From: Firmicutes bacterium UBA4845
GTDB lineage: Bacteria; Bacillota; Clostridia; Tissierellales; Sedimentibacteraceae
DNA length: 55,621 nucleotides
Reading direction: 5' to 3'
NCBI GenBank assembly: GCA_002399975.1
Contig: DHER01000132.1
Coordinates: 1 to 55,621, forward strand
The notes below the pieces were generated by a model. The model saw only the letters and a list, made by a program, of their open reading frames with translations, was not told the origin of the DNA and searched no databases. Below, one piece after another: positions 8,138-17,342 of this stretch (position 1 is its first letter; every line of letters begins with the position of its first letter). Position numbers and translations under genes: made by a program.

Positions 8138-9211
8138 ATGTTAATTGAGACACACGGTGCGGACATATATTCAGCTGCCGAAAAAGCAGGAATAAAGGAA
8201 AACAACATAATAGATTTTTCATCAAATATAAATCCTTTGGGAATGCCTGAGTCTGTTAAAGTGGCTGCTGTAAATTCTATTGCATATTCGGACAGGTACC
8301 CGGATATAAATTCAAGAGAGCTTATAAGGGGTATTTCAAAGTTTGAAAACGTTCCGGAAAGTTGGATTTTTGCAGCTAACGGAGCAGCTGAGGCAATATA
8401 TCGAATTGTTTTTTGCCTGAAGCCGAAAAAAGGTCTTGTTACTGCACCTGCATTTAGTGAATATGAAAATGCTCTGAACATGATTGGAGCACAGGTTGAG
8501 TATTATAATTTAAGAGAAGAATCTGACTTTAAAATACAGGACGACATATTGGAGCATATAAATTTTGATACTGATATAGTATTTATATGCAACCCCAACA
8601 ATCCAACAGGGCAGCTTACAGACATGGAAATGACGGAGAAAGTAATTGACAGCTGCCGACAGGCAGGTTCTGCCGTTGCTGTGGATGAATGTTTTTTAGA
8701 CTTTGTGAAGAACAAAGAAGAATACAGTTCAGTAAAATTCCTTGGGAAATATGACAATCTCATAGTTTTAAAAGCATTTACTAAAATATATGCAATACCC
8801 GGCATACGTTTAGGGTATTGCATTTCGTCAAACGAACAAATTGTAGAGAAACTTAAAATGTCGGGACCGCCTTGGAATGTTTCGTCAATAGCACAGGCAT
8901 CAGGAATTACTGCTTTAAAAGAAAAGGATTATATTGATAGAACAGTTGAATATATAATAGAGCAGAGAAAATATTTAATTAAAGAGTTAAACCGGCTTAA
9001 TATAAAGACTTACAATTCTTGTGCTAATTATATATTGTTTAAAATTCAATATTCATTAGATTTAAAGGACGAAATGCTAAAAAAAGGCATATTAATAAGA
9101 AGCTGTTCAAATTATAAAAACCTTGGAGAAAATTACTACAGAATTGCCGTTAAAACGAGTGAGCAAAATCAAATTATTATAAAAGCATTAAAAGAAGTGA
9201 TAGGTGGCTAA
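8138..9211 (+). CDS. cobD: L-threonine-O-3-phosphate decarboxylase (CobD-type)
   Basis: PLP enzyme of the histidinol-phosphate aminotransferase fold that converts L-threonine phosphate to (R)-1-amino-2-propanol phosphate for the cobalamin loop. Evidence: N-terminal HGADIYSAAEKAG and IDFSSNINPLG, PLP-binding CNPNNPTGQL, VDECFLDF, and the Schiff-base lysine K216 in LKAFTKIYAIPGIRLGY. The sequence is close to HisC, but the N-terminal motif and its place between cbiB and cobQ settle the call. AGGAG precedes ATG 8138. The stop overlaps the next start as TAATG. Confidence 0.9.
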   Translation: MLIETHGADIYSAAEKAGIKENNIIDFSSNINPLGMPESVKVAAVNSIAYSDRYPDINSRELIRGISKFENVPESWIFAANGAAEAIYRIVFCLKPKKGLVTAPAFSEYENALNMIGAQVEYYNLREESDFKIQDDILEHINFDTDIVFICNPNNPTGQLTDMEMTEKVIDSCRQAGSAVAVDECFLDFVKNKEEYSSVKFLGKYDNLIVLKAFTKIYAIPGIRLGYCISSNEQIVEKLKMSGPPWNVSSIAQASGITALKEKDYIDRTVEYIIEQRKYLIKELNRLNIKTYNSCANYILFKIQYSLDLKDEMLKKGILIRSCSNYKNLGENYYRIAVKTSEQNQIIIKALKEVIGG

Positions 9212-10290
9212 TGAAGGCGAAAACTATTTTAGTAATATTAGATGGGCTAAGTGAAGAAAAGATTACAGAGTTAAACGACATGGCTCCTTTGGAATATGCA
9301 TATACGCCAACAATAGATAAAATAGAAAAAGAAGGATGCCACAGGAAAATGGTATTTTATCCTTCCGGAAGACAACCAGACAGCTTGAGCTGCATTCTTA
9401 CAATTTTAGGTGTGGGTAAGGAAAAGATCCCCTATGGCAGGGCTTATATTGAAGCTGTAGCTGCCGGGATAAATGTTGAGGAAAATGAGGCTGCATTAAG
9501 ATGCAACTTAATAAGCATCACAGAAAACAGGCTTGAATCCTTTAATGGCAAAGGCCTTTCAAAAAAGGAAATGGATAAAGTCTCTGATTTGGTTGTAACT
9601 CCGGTCGGCATTAAATTTCACCATTTAAATGGTTACAGAAATATTCTTGTTCTTAAAAAGAATGAAGAATTTCTTTCATTAAAATCTGTTCCGCCCCATG
9701 AAAATGTGGGAATAAATACTGACAAGCTGTTTTGTGGTTTAAACAATATAAAAATTTTAAGTAAATTTATTGAAAACAATCATTTTTTTGTAAGAGGAAT
9801 GCATTATATGTTTTACCCTTGGGGATTGTCCGAAAAAATAAACCTTCCTTCTTTTTATACCATTCATAAAAAAACCTGTTCTTTAGTGTGCCAAGCTGAA
9901 ATTGTAAAAGGTATAGGCAAGTTGATGAATATCCCTGTTGCCATACTCAAAAACGCGACAGGGGATACTGATACTGATTTAAATGAAAAAGCGGACGCCG
10001 TTTTAAGAGAAACCTTAACTCATGATGTAGTTGTGGCACATATAAACGGAACTGATGAAGTATCTCACAGGAAAGATTTTTATGGGAAAGTTGAGTTTAT
10101 TGAAAAGATAGACAAGGATTTTTTAAGTAAAATTTACAAAAATATAAACTATACGAAATTAATTATAGTCTCAGATCATCAAACAAGCTGCATTACAGGC
10201 AAGCATGAAAAGGGATTTGTGGATTATATAACTAATGTCAGGGAGGATGAAAATGTCAAAGGTAATAATGGTGCAGGGAACTACATCTAA
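9211..10290 (+). CDS. ApgM-like phosphomutase/phosphatase of the cobalamin operon
   Basis: Alkaline-phosphatase-superfamily protein related to archaeal-type cofactor-independent phosphoglycerate mutase (ApgM). Seen: metal-binding ILVILDGLSEE at the N-terminus; PDSLSCILTILGVG, where ApgM has its nucleophile serine; the DTDTDLNEKADAVL stretch; AHINGTDEVSHRKD; and a terminal IIVSDHQTSCITGKHE with metal-binding D and H. These match ApgM order, but at 359 residues it is shorter than typical 390-430-residue ApgM. It is tightly coupled to cobD (TAATG) and overlaps cobQ, so it almost surely acts in cobalamin assembly rather than glycolysis. The missing dedicated step that fits is dephosphorylation of alpha-ribazole phosphate (done by CobC elsewhere). 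That role is inference. Confidence 0.8.
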   Translation: MKAKTILVILDGLSEEKITELNDMAPLEYAYTPTIDKIEKEGCHRKMVFYPSGRQPDSLSCILTILGVGKEKIPYGRAYIEAVAAGINVEENEAALRCNLISITENRLESFNGKGLSKKEMDKVSDLVVTPVGIKFHHLNGYRNILVLKKNEEFLSLKSVPPHENVGINTDKLFCGLNNIKILSKFIENNHFFVRGMHYMFYPWGLSEKINLPSFYTIHKKTCSLVCQAEIVKGIGKLMNIPVAILKNATGDTDTDLNEKADAVLRETLTHDVVVAHINGTDEVSHRKDFYGKVEFIEKIDKDFLSKIYKNINYTKLIIVSDHQTSCITGKHEKGFVDYITNVREDENVKGNNGAGNYI

Positions 10291-11740
10291 TGCAGGCAAG
10301 AGCTTAATGGCGGCTGCACTTTGCAGGATATTCAGGCAGGACGGATATAAGGCAGCTCCATTTAAGTCGCAGAATATGGCATTAAACTCATATATAACTA
10401 AAGACGGTTTTGAAATGGGAAGGGCGCAGGTAATGCAGGCGGAAGCTGCAGGGATTGAACCTGATGTGAGGATGAACCCTATTTTGCTGAAACCGACAGG
10501 AAAAAACGGCTCGCAAATTGTATTAAACGGAAAGGTGTTCAAAGATGTGACGGCGGGAGAGTACTATACCTATAAAAATGATATGATTCCACATATTATG
10601 AAAGCATATAGTTCACTTGCAGATGAATATGACATTATAGTAATTGAAGGAGCAGGCAGCCCTGCGGAAATAAATTTAAGAGAACAGGATATTGTAAACA
10701 TGGGAATGGCAAAATTGGCTGATGCTCCTGTTATAATAGTTGGTGATATAGACAGGGGAGGAGTATTTGCATCCCTGGCGGGAACCATGCTTTTATTTGA
10801 CAAAGATGAAAGAGATAGGGTAAAAGGATTCGTTATAAATAAATTCAGGGGAGATGTAAATCTTCTTGTTCCAGGACTTGAAATGCTTGAAGATATTACA
10901 CATGTGCCGGTACTGGGAGTAGTTCCGTATTTACGTGTAGATATAGATGATGAAGACAGCTTGTCTGAAAGGCTTGAGGGCGGAAATGAACACAGCCTAA
11001 TTGATATTGCGGTAATCAGGCTTCCTAGATTGTCCAACTTTACGGATTTTAATGTTTTTTCATTGATTAAAGGCGTTTCCTTAAGATATGTGTCAAAGGT
11101 AAAAGAATTGGGAGATCCTGATATGATAATTATTCCGGGAACTAAAAATACAATTGGAGATTTAAAATGGATGAGGCAGTCAGGCATTGAAGCAAAAGTA
11201 ATAAGGCATGCTAATGAAGGCAAAGCATTGTTCGGAGTCTGCGGCGGATATCAAATGTTAGGCGAAATCATAAACGATCCTGACAGCGTTGAATGCGGAG
11301 GCAGTATCAGAGGAATGGGGCTTTTAAAAACTATAACAAATTTTTCAAAAGAAAAAACAACAACCCAAATTTCCGGAAAAATAAACAACATAGAAGGATT
11401 TTACAGCCAGCTTTCAGGTATAGAAATCCGCGGATATGAAATACACATGGGTAATTCTGAAATAACCTATGGCGTGCCTTTGAGCACTTTAGACTTAAAA
11501 TCAGATGGATGTGTGTCCGGAAATGTTGCAGGTAGTTATTTACACGGCATATTTGACAACAGCCAGGTTACCAATACTATAGTAAAGATATTGGCTCATC
11601 ACAAGGGGATTTCATTAGAGGGGTCGGAAGACTTTGACTTGAACAGATATAGGGAAAGCCAGTATGATTTGCTGGCAGAGGAAGTGAGAAAATCAGTCGA
11701 TATGGATAAAATATATAAAATTATAGGTATTGACCAATGA
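10253..11740 (+). CDS. cobQ: Cobyric acid synthase (CobQ/CbiP)
   Basis: Glutamine-dependent amidase that amidates the b, d, e and g side chains of adenosylcobyrinate a,c-diamide. From ATG 10253 it has 495 residues, normal for the family. Seen: P-loop GTTSNAGKSLM near the N-terminus, KSQNMALNSYIT, the VIEGAGSPAEINL and GDIDRGGVFASL signatures, and the amidotransferase site FGVCGGYQML with the catalytic Cys. GGGAGG (10241-10246) lies six bases before ATG 10253, favouring it over upstream ATGs at 10235 and 10247. The start lies inside the previous gene (38-base overlap), so translation is coupled. It is the last gene of the cobalamin block; cobU, cobS and cobT are not in this window. Confidence 0.95.
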   Translation: MSKVIMVQGTTSNAGKSLMAAALCRIFRQDGYKAAPFKSQNMALNSYITKDGFEMGRAQVMQAEAAGIEPDVRMNPILLKPTGKNGSQIVLNGKVFKDVTAGEYYTYKNDMIPHIMKAYSSLADEYDIIVIEGAGSPAEINLREQDIVNMGMAKLADAPVIIVGDIDRGGVFASLAGTMLLFDKDERDRVKGFVINKFRGDVNLLVPGLEMLEDITHVPVLGVVPYLRVDIDDEDSLSERLEGGNEHSLIDIAVIRLPRLSNFTDFNVFSLIKGVSLRYVSKVKELGDPDMIIIPGTKNTIGDLKWMRQSGIEAKVIRHANEGKALFGVCGGYQMLGEIINDPDSVECGGSIRGMGLLKTITNFSKEKTTTQISGKINNIEGFYSQLSGIEIRGYEIHMGNSEITYGVPLSTLDLKSDGCVSGNVAGSYLHGIFDNSQVTNTIVKILAHHKGISLEGSEDFDLNRYRESQYDLLAEEVRKSVDMDKIYKIIGIDQ

Positions 11741-11772
11741 TGTAAAAAATAAAATATTTTAGGGAGGTTGAA

Positions 11773-12870
11773 ATGAGAAAAAAGTATTTGGATAAGCTTG
11801 TGAATATTTTGCAGAATAAAAAGATAGATGCAATGTTAATTGCACCATCTGAGGAAATGGAATTTATAATGAGCCATAACACTCATCTTTGTGAGAGGTT
11901 TCAGGCATTGATAATTAAAAATGACGGAACATACTTTTATATATGTAATCTGTTGACAGCTGACGAAGTACAGTTTTTTCTTGGACCCGAAGTAAAGGTG
12001 TATGGCTGGTTTGACGGGGATAAATTTACGGATACTGTCAGGAAGGCTTTTGAAGAAAATGGCTTAATAGGGAAGACAATAGGCGTTAATTCTACTGAAA
12101 GAGCATTTATCATTCTTCAGATAATGGATGCCGTTAATGTAAAATTTGTTAACGGAAAGCCGCTGTTTGAAGAAATGAGAATGATAAAGGATGAAGAAGA
12201 ACTTGAAAATCTCAGGGTTGCAGCTAGTATAACTGACGAATCATATGAAGAGCTTTTGAAATTTATAAGGCCCGGTATTAAAGAAGCGGATATTGCAGCA
12301 AAAATGAATGAAATATTTAAGAGAAAAGGTGCTGACGAAGGGTTTACAATGGTTTGTTCCGGTCCTAATTCTTCATATCCGCATTATAATTCGGATCATA
12401 GAACAATACAGGAAGGGGATATTATTGTTTTAGACTGGGGCTGCAAATACAACGATATGTGTGCAGATATGTCAAGGACAGTGTTTGTGGGCAGAATAAC
12501 AGAAGAAGAAAAAAATATATATGAAATTGTACGCAAATCACAGGAGGCAGGAGAAAAAGCTGCAGTGGCAGGAGCTTATATACCAGATGTTGACAAAGCC
12601 GCAAGAGATATAATTGATAAAGCAGGATATGGTAAAAATTTCTTTACAAGACTGGGTCATGGAATAGGATATTCGGTGCATGAAGCTCCGGATATAAAAA
12701 AAAGCAACAGCAGGTATTTGGAAAAAGGTATGGTTTTCAGCATTGAACCGGGTATTTATATAGGGGGAAGATTTGGAATGCGAATTGAAAACATAGTTGC
12801 AGTTACTAAAGATGGAAATGAAGTGTTGAACAAAGCTTCAAAAGATATTAAAATAATTACAAATAAGTAG
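11773..12870 (+). CDS. M24-family Xaa-Pro aminopeptidase
   Basis: Cytosolic dinuclear-metal (Mn/Co/Zn) peptidase of the pita-bread fold, probably releasing an N-terminal residue before proline. It has an N-terminal creatinase-like domain (~1-130) and a catalytic domain with the full ligand set: D221 and D232 in DWGCKYNDMCAD, His in GHGIGYSVHE, and Glu in FSIEPG and RIENIV. At 365 residues it matches PepQ/YpdF-type enzymes. GGGAGG lies before the ATG, 32 bases after cobQ, so it may be read from the cobalamin operon, although its function is unrelated. Whether it is an aminopeptidase or a dipeptidase is unresolved. Confidence 0.88.
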   Translation: MRKKYLDKLVNILQNKKIDAMLIAPSEEMEFIMSHNTHLCERFQALIIKNDGTYFYICNLLTADEVQFFLGPEVKVYGWFDGDKFTDTVRKAFEENGLIGKTIGVNSTERAFIILQIMDAVNVKFVNGKPLFEEMRMIKDEEELENLRVAASITDESYEELLKFIRPGIKEADIAAKMNEIFKRKGADEGFTMVCSGPNSSYPHYNSDHRTIQEGDIIVLDWGCKYNDMCADMSRTVFVGRITEEEKNIYEIVRKSQEAGEKAAVAGAYIPDVDKAARDIIDKAGYGKNFFTRLGHGIGYSVHEAPDIKKSNSRYLEKGMVFSIEPGIYIGGRFGMRIENIVAVTKDGNEVLNKASKDIKIITNK

Positions 12871-12888
12871 ATAATATATTTTTGAGAT

Positions 12889-12941
12889 TATAGAAAGCTG
12901 TGATTGACGATTTTTTATCGCTGGAAACAGTCTTCTATCAT
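12889..12941 (+). terminator. Long hairpin after the M24 peptidase gene
   Basis: ATAGAAAGCTGT pairs with ACAGTCTTCTAT (one shift), and an inner CGAT/TATCG stem closes the loop. The following sequence is AT-rich, but the T-run is weak, so termination is probable rather than certain. The rest of the 327-base gap before lepB holds its promoter and a leader. Confidence 0.45.
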
Positions 12942-13022
12942 TTATTTACTGCTATAATAATGTATATTTGTAAATTAAAACCGGCATTATATTTTTGTGC
13001 CAGCACGATAAAATTATAAAAA

Positions 13023-13051
13023 TTGACTTTTTACAACCTAATCATTATAAT
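13023..13051 (+). promoter_or_regulatory. Sigma-A promoter for lepB
   Basis: TTGACT (13023-13028) and TATAAT (13046-13051) are separated by 17 bases. The transcript would have a rather long leader of about 140 bases before the lepB ATG. Confidence 0.75.
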
Positions 13052-13197
13052 GTTTATGTTACTTTTAATTAAGTCAATGCAGAAGAGCTTTTGAAGAGAG
13101 GTATGTCAAAAAGATGCCGGGCTTATAATGGTGGAAATTTCTTTAGAATATTTAATGATATACTTCAATAATATAATAAAAGAATGGATGTGAATGG

Positions 13198-13713
13198 ATG
13201 AAGTATTTTATTAAAGAGTGGGTTGTACCAATTGCAATTGCTCTTATTATAGTATTGTTTTTAAATAAATTTGTTTTTATTTTAGTGACGGTGCCTACAG
13301 GTTCAATGGAAAAAACCATTTTGCCCGGGGACAGGCTTTATGTGAATGAATTGTTCAACGTTGAAGATGCCAAACGTGGAGACATATTGGTGTTTAAATC
13401 AGAAGAAGAGGATTTGAATAAAAAAAGGCTCGTCAAAAGATTAATCGGCATGCCGGGAGAAACAGTAGAAGTGAAAGCAGATGGCAGTGTTTATGTCAAC
13501 GGTGAAAAATTAGCCGAACCCTATGTTGTAAAAGCTGAAGGAGAGGCAAAAATATTTAACGTCCCTCAGAACTCGTACTTATTTTTGGGTGACAACAGGC
13601 CTATTTCCTATGATGCCCGCTACTGGAAGAATCCATATGTGAATGAAAGCAAAATAATAGGTAAGGCAGTCTTTAGATTTTTCCCTTTCAGCAGAGTAGG
13701 AAAAATACAATAA
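13198..13713 (+). CDS. lepB: Type I signal peptidase
   Basis: Membrane serine protease that removes signal peptides from secreted proteins on the outer face of the cytoplasmic membrane. The 171-residue protein is the short Gram-positive (SipS-like) type with a single N-terminal membrane anchor (~8-32). The catalytic dyad is visible: Ser36 in PTGSMEKTI and Lys80 in RLVKRLIGMPGE. Boxes RGDILVF and LGDNRPISYDARYW complete the family pattern. It has its own promoter and a downstream hairpin, so it is monocistronic. Clostridia often carry several paralogues, so the gene name is generic. Confidence 0.95.
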   Translation: MKYFIKEWVVPIAIALIIVLFLNKFVFILVTVPTGSMEKTILPGDRLYVNELFNVEDAKRGDILVFKSEEEDLNKKRLVKRLIGMPGETVEVKADGSVYVNGEKLAEPYVVKAEGEAKIFNVPQNSYLFLGDNRPISYDARYWKNPYVNESKIIGKAVFRFFPFSRVGKIQ

Positions 13714-13729
13714 CTTTGACAATACTGAT

Positions 13730-13760
13730 ACATGGGAAAGGCACATAGCCTTTCCGTGTG
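13730..13760 (+). terminator. Probable terminator after lepB
   Basis: GGAAAGGC (13735-13742) pairs with GCCTTTCC (13748-13755) around ACATA. The stem extends outward by ACA/TGT, followed by TGTTTATAATTT. Confidence 0.6.
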
Positions 13761-13763
13761 TTT

Positions 13764-14034
13764 ATAATTTGCGTGGCAGTACATTAAAAAGAATTAAATA
13801 TATGTTTATTGATTAATGAAAGCAGGTTTTATTTTTATTTTATTTTCAAAAAGTCTTTTTTGTAAGTAAGTTTTAGCAGTATAGCTGTAGTTTGAAGTTA
13901 AATGCATATTCATTCATTTGATTTCAACATGAAAACGTAATTCTACATATAAAATAACAAAGCTTATGTGTTGTTTGTGTTGTTATAAACGATTTCTTTA
14001 AATAAAAAACCATTTGTGTATATAAATAAAAATA
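13764..14034. other. AT-rich gap with no recognised feature
   Basis: I see no credible ORF with a ribosome-binding site, no RNA gene and no repeat in this stretch between the lepB terminator and the opp promoter. Confidence 0.6.
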
Positions 14035-14063
14035 TTGAATTATATTAAGCTATGTGTTACAAT
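14035..14063 (+). promoter_or_regulatory. Promoter of the opp operon
   Basis: TTGAAT (14035-14040) and TACAAT (14058-14063) are 17 bases apart, 36 bases before the oppB ATG. Confidence 0.65.
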
Positions 14064-14099
14064 AATGTATACATTTAGGTATAAGAAAGGTGTGAAAAA

Positions 14100-15017
14100 A
14101 TGTTTAAGTATATAGTAAAACGAATTATTTCATCAATAATTACTATATGGTTTATTATGACCTTGACATTTATTTTAATGAAAAGTATTCCTGGAGACCC
14201 TTTGTCTATGGGAAAGGCTTTGCAGCCGGAAGTTGAGGCGGCAGTCAGGGCAAAGTATGGGTTGGATAAGCCCAATATTGAGCAATATTTTACTTATATG
14301 AAGAATTTTGTTCATGGTGATTTTGGTGTATCCTACAAAAAAATAGGATTGACAACTAATCAAATAATCGGCGACGGATTTCCGTATTCTTTAAAAATTG
14401 GTGCTTGGTCATCATTGCTTGTAATAGTTGTTGGTATTTTATTTGGAATAATATCTGCGTTAAAACAAAATAAGCTTCCTGATAGGGTAATGATGATTAT
14501 ATCAACCTTGGGAGCCACTATACCAAGCTTTGTTTTTGCTACGATGTTCATTTATGTGTTTAACAGGAAGTTAGGCTGGGTTCCTGCTTTTGGTGCAAAC
14601 TCGTGGAAGTCTTATATAGGGCCTGTTCTTTGTATAGGAATGTTTTCTCTTGCCTATGTTACAAGGCTTACAAGGACTTCTGTATTGGACGTTATGCAGC
14701 AGGACTACATTAGGACTGCAAGGGCAAAAGGTTTATCCGAAGGTGTGGTAATAGTCAAGCATGCTCTCAGGAATGCGCTTATACCTGTTGTAAGCTATAT
14801 AGGCCCTATGATAGCGGCACTTCTAACAGGATCATTTGTTGTTGAAAAGGTTTTTGGTATTGCAGGTATAGGATCGCTGTTTACTACCAGCATAACCAAC
14901 AGGGATTATACTTTAATAATGGGCATAACTGTGTTCTTCGGAATTTTTATAGTTATTGCAACTTTATTGGTTGACATACTCTATGTATTTATTGATCCCC
15001 GTATTAAATACGATTAG
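14100..15017 (+). CDS. oppB: Oligopeptide ABC transporter permease OppB
   Basis: First of two membrane subunits of a peptide importer (OppB/DppB family), 305 residues with six predicted membrane segments. Evidence: the N-terminal KYIVKRIISSIITIWFIM helix, PGDPLSMG, the GDFGVSY motif, and the EAA-type loop around YIRTARAKGLSEGVVIVKHALRNAL that contacts the ATPases. AAAGGTG precedes the ATG. It starts a five-gene operon in the order B-C-D-F-A, with the binding-protein gene last. The substrate may be di- or oligopeptides; sequence alone does not say. Confidence 0.92.
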   Translation: MFKYIVKRIISSIITIWFIMTLTFILMKSIPGDPLSMGKALQPEVEAAVRAKYGLDKPNIEQYFTYMKNFVHGDFGVSYKKIGLTTNQIIGDGFPYSLKIGAWSSLLVIVVGILFGIISALKQNKLPDRVMMIISTLGATIPSFVFATMFIYVFNRKLGWVPAFGANSWKSYIGPVLCIGMFSLAYVTRLTRTSVLDVMQQDYIRTARAKGLSEGVVIVKHALRNALIPVVSYIGPMIAALLTGSFVVEKVFGIAGIGSLFTTSITNRDYTLIMGITVFFGIFIVIATLLVDILYVFIDPRIKYD

Positions 15018-15032
15018 GAGGTAAATCACTTA

Positions 15033-16295
15033 ATGGAAAGTAATTTAAAACTGTCCTCCAATATGTGGGAGCCTTTACCTAAGTCGGAAAAAGATGCGGA
15101 GGAGGTTTCCAGGCAAAGTCTTACATTTTGGCAGGATGCTTCAAGAAGGCTTAAGCAGAATAAAGTGTCTATGGTTTCTCTGGTGATTATTGCAATTATA
15201 ATTATAGCCTGTGTATTTGTTCCTATGTTTTATCCTATAACTTATGGGGAGCAGGTCCTGGATTTTGCAAACATAGGTATAACAATGGACATATATGAAA
15301 TTAACGGAAATTATTTTTATATGAACGGAGAGTACTATCTTATTGACGTGGATCCTGACGGTACACTGCTTCAAAAGCACCCTATTTTAAAGGATGATGG
15401 TGAAAATAAAAAATATATTTATGATTTTGGCGGTCAGGAGGTTATTGTTGATTATAGCCCTTATTTTAATGCAAAGCTGGAATATATGAAATTGGAAAAC
15501 AAATCAAAAAAGAACCCTTCAATAGACCTTACAGAAGCAAAACATAATTTGGACAATGCAAAGAAAGTTGAAATTACCGCATCGGGTAAGGAGCTTACTC
15601 CTGTTGACAAGGTTCATAACAAAACTTATATTCTTGGAACGGACAACCTGGGAAGAGATATGTTTGTAAGAATACTCCATGGCGGTCGTATTTCATTGAT
15701 TGTAGGTTTTGTAGCTACATTTGTTAATTTTATAATAGGAGTTTTATACGGCGGCATATCAGGGTATGTTGGCGGCAGAACCGATAATATAATGATGCGT
15801 ATTGTTGACGTAATAAATGCAATACCTACGCTTTTATATGTTATACTGTTGATGGTTGTAATGGATAACGGTATAATGCCTATTATAATTGCGTTGAGTA
15901 TAACATACTGGCTTTCTATGGCAAGGCTGGTAAGAAGCCAGGTTTTAGGGCTTAAGGAGCAGGAATTTGTGCTGGCGGCACAATCTCTTGGTGCATCCAC
16001 AAAGAGAATAATGTTTAGTCATTTAATTCCAAATATGATGGGTCCCATAATGGTGTCGGCAACAATGCAGATACCAAGTGCAATATTCACCGAGTCATTT
16101 TTAAGCTTTGTCGGGCTTGGGATTTCAGCACCTGAGGCATCGTGGGGTTCACTGTGCAATGACGCTCTGCTCACGTATATGACCTATCCGTATCAGTTAT
16201 TCCTTCCTGCTTTTGCAATATCAATTACAATATTGGCATTTAATTTATTCAGTGACGGTTTGAGAGATGCTCTTGACCCTAAACAACGAAAATAA
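15033..16295 (+). CDS. oppC: Oligopeptide ABC permease OppC with extra domain
   Basis: Second membrane subunit. It has the OppC N-terminal segment and first helix (~45-68), the TDNLGRDMFVRILHGGRISL motif (203-222) and the EAA loop around EFVLAAQSLGASTKRIMFSHLIPNMMG. At 420 residues it is over 100 longer than common OppC (about 300). The extra length lies at about 70-195, between helix 1 and the rest, so it should face outside the membrane. This insert is rich in charged and aromatic residues (for example YEINGNYFYMNGEYYLIDVD). It starts at ATG with GGAGG, 15 bases after oppB. Confidence 0.92.
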   Translation: MESNLKLSSNMWEPLPKSEKDAEEVSRQSLTFWQDASRRLKQNKVSMVSLVIIAIIIIACVFVPMFYPITYGEQVLDFANIGITMDIYEINGNYFYMNGEYYLIDVDPDGTLLQKHPILKDDGENKKYIYDFGGQEVIVDYSPYFNAKLEYMKLENKSKKNPSIDLTEAKHNLDNAKKVEITASGKELTPVDKVHNKTYILGTDNLGRDMFVRILHGGRISLIVGFVATFVNFIIGVLYGGISGYVGGRTDNIMMRIVDVINAIPTLLYVILLMVVMDNGIMPIIIALSITYWLSMARLVRSQVLGLKEQEFVLAAQSLGASTKRIMFSHLIPNMMGPIMVSATMQIPSAIFTESFLSFVGLGISAPEASWGSLCNDALLTYMTYPYQLFLPAFAISITILAFNLFSDGLRDALDPKQRK

Positions 16296-16310
16296 AGTGA
16301 GGTGTAAAAA

Positions 16311-17342
16311 ATGTCGGAAAAATTATTAGAAGTTAAAAACCTTAGAACATCTTTTTTCACTCACTTAGGCGAAGTAAAAGCAATTAGAGGCATAAGCTTT
16401 GACGTAGAAAAAGGAGAATCTTTAGGAATAGTGGGAGAATCAGGAAGTGGAAAAAGCGTTGCTTCATTATCTATCATGAAATTATTGTTATATCCTGGAA
16501 AAATTGTGGGCGGAGAAATAATATTTAATGGCGAGGATTTAGTGAAAAAATCAAACAGAGCTATGATGAATATAAGAGGTAATGAAATTGCTATGATATT
16601 TCAAGACCCTATGACATCGTTAAATCCTGTTTATACAATAGGCAATCAGATTGCTGAAGCAATTGTAAAACATCAAAAATTATCAAAACGGGAAGCAAAT
16701 AAAAAAGCTTTGGAAATGTTAAAACTGGTTAACATACCTGACTCGGAAAAAAGGATAAAAAACTATCCTCATGAATTCTCAGGAGGCATGAGGCAAAGGG
16801 CCATGATAGCTATAGCCTTGTCCTGCGAACCCGAGCTTCTGATTGCAGATGAGCCGACTACTGCTCTTGATGTTACTATTCAAGCACAAATACTTGATTT
16901 AATAAAAACATTGAATTCTAAGCTGGATACTTCAACCATGCTTATTACCCATGACCTGGGAGTTGTGGCTGACGTATGTTCAAGAGTTGTTGTTATGTAC
17001 GGCGGCCTGATCATGGAGAAAGGATCTATAAGAGATATTTATTATGAACCAATGCATCCATATACAATGGGTCTGTTAAAATCAATACCTAAGGTAGTTT
17101 CTGATGAAAAACAAAGGTTGATTCCTATTCCTGGGACTCCTCCGGATTTATTGAATCCTCCAAAAGGATGCCCATTTGCCGCAAGATGCGATTACGCTAT
17201 GCGTATATGTAATCAAGAGCAGCCTCCCTATTTTAAATCAGGAAACGGGAAGCATGAAGCAATGTGCTGGCTTCTTCATCCGGAAGCTCCTGGAAATGAA
17301 AGCTATGAGCAGCTGAAGGGAGGCGTCAGAATTGGAAAGTAA
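16311..17342 (+). CDS. oppD: Oligopeptide ABC transporter ATPase OppD
   Basis: Cytoplasmic ATPase subunit, 343 residues. Walker A GESGSGKS, Q-loop region IFQDPMTSLNP, signature FSGGMRQRA, Walker B LLIADEPTTALD and the H-loop in LITHDLG are intact. The C-terminal oligopeptide-transporter domain holds the conserved cysteines of CPFAARCDYAMRIC and a later C, which in some DppD proteins bind an iron-sulfur cluster. It lies 15 bases after oppC, and oppF starts inside its last codons. It should form a heterodimer with OppF. Confidence 0.94.
   Translation: MSEKLLEVKNLRTSFFTHLGEVKAIRGISFDVEKGESLGIVGESGSGKSVASLSIMKLLLYPGKIVGGEIIFNGEDLVKKSNRAMMNIRGNEIAMIFQDPMTSLNPVYTIGNQIAEAIVKHQKLSKREANKKALEMLKLVNIPDSEKRIKNYPHEFSGGMRQRAMIAIALSCEPELLIADEPTTALDVTIQAQILDLIKTLNSKLDTSTMLITHDLGVVADVCSRVVVMYGGLIMEKGSIRDIYYEPMHPYTMGLLKSIPKVVSDEKQRLIPIPGTPPDLLNPPKGCPFAARCDYAMRICNQEQPPYFKSGNGKHEAMCWLLHPEAPGNESYEQLKGGVRIGK

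Noticed and set aside
10171..11223. Long antisense ORFs opposite cobQ (and similar ones opposite the P-type ATPase and ruvA)
   Set aside because: They mirror the codon pattern of the real genes, lack ribosome-binding sites and show no family motifs.
13103..13171. A 22-codon ORF in the lepB leader starting after AGAGG
   Set aside because: The ribosome-binding site is too close to the ATG, the ORF is short, and the peptide has no recognisable feature. It could be a leader peptide but is not supported.
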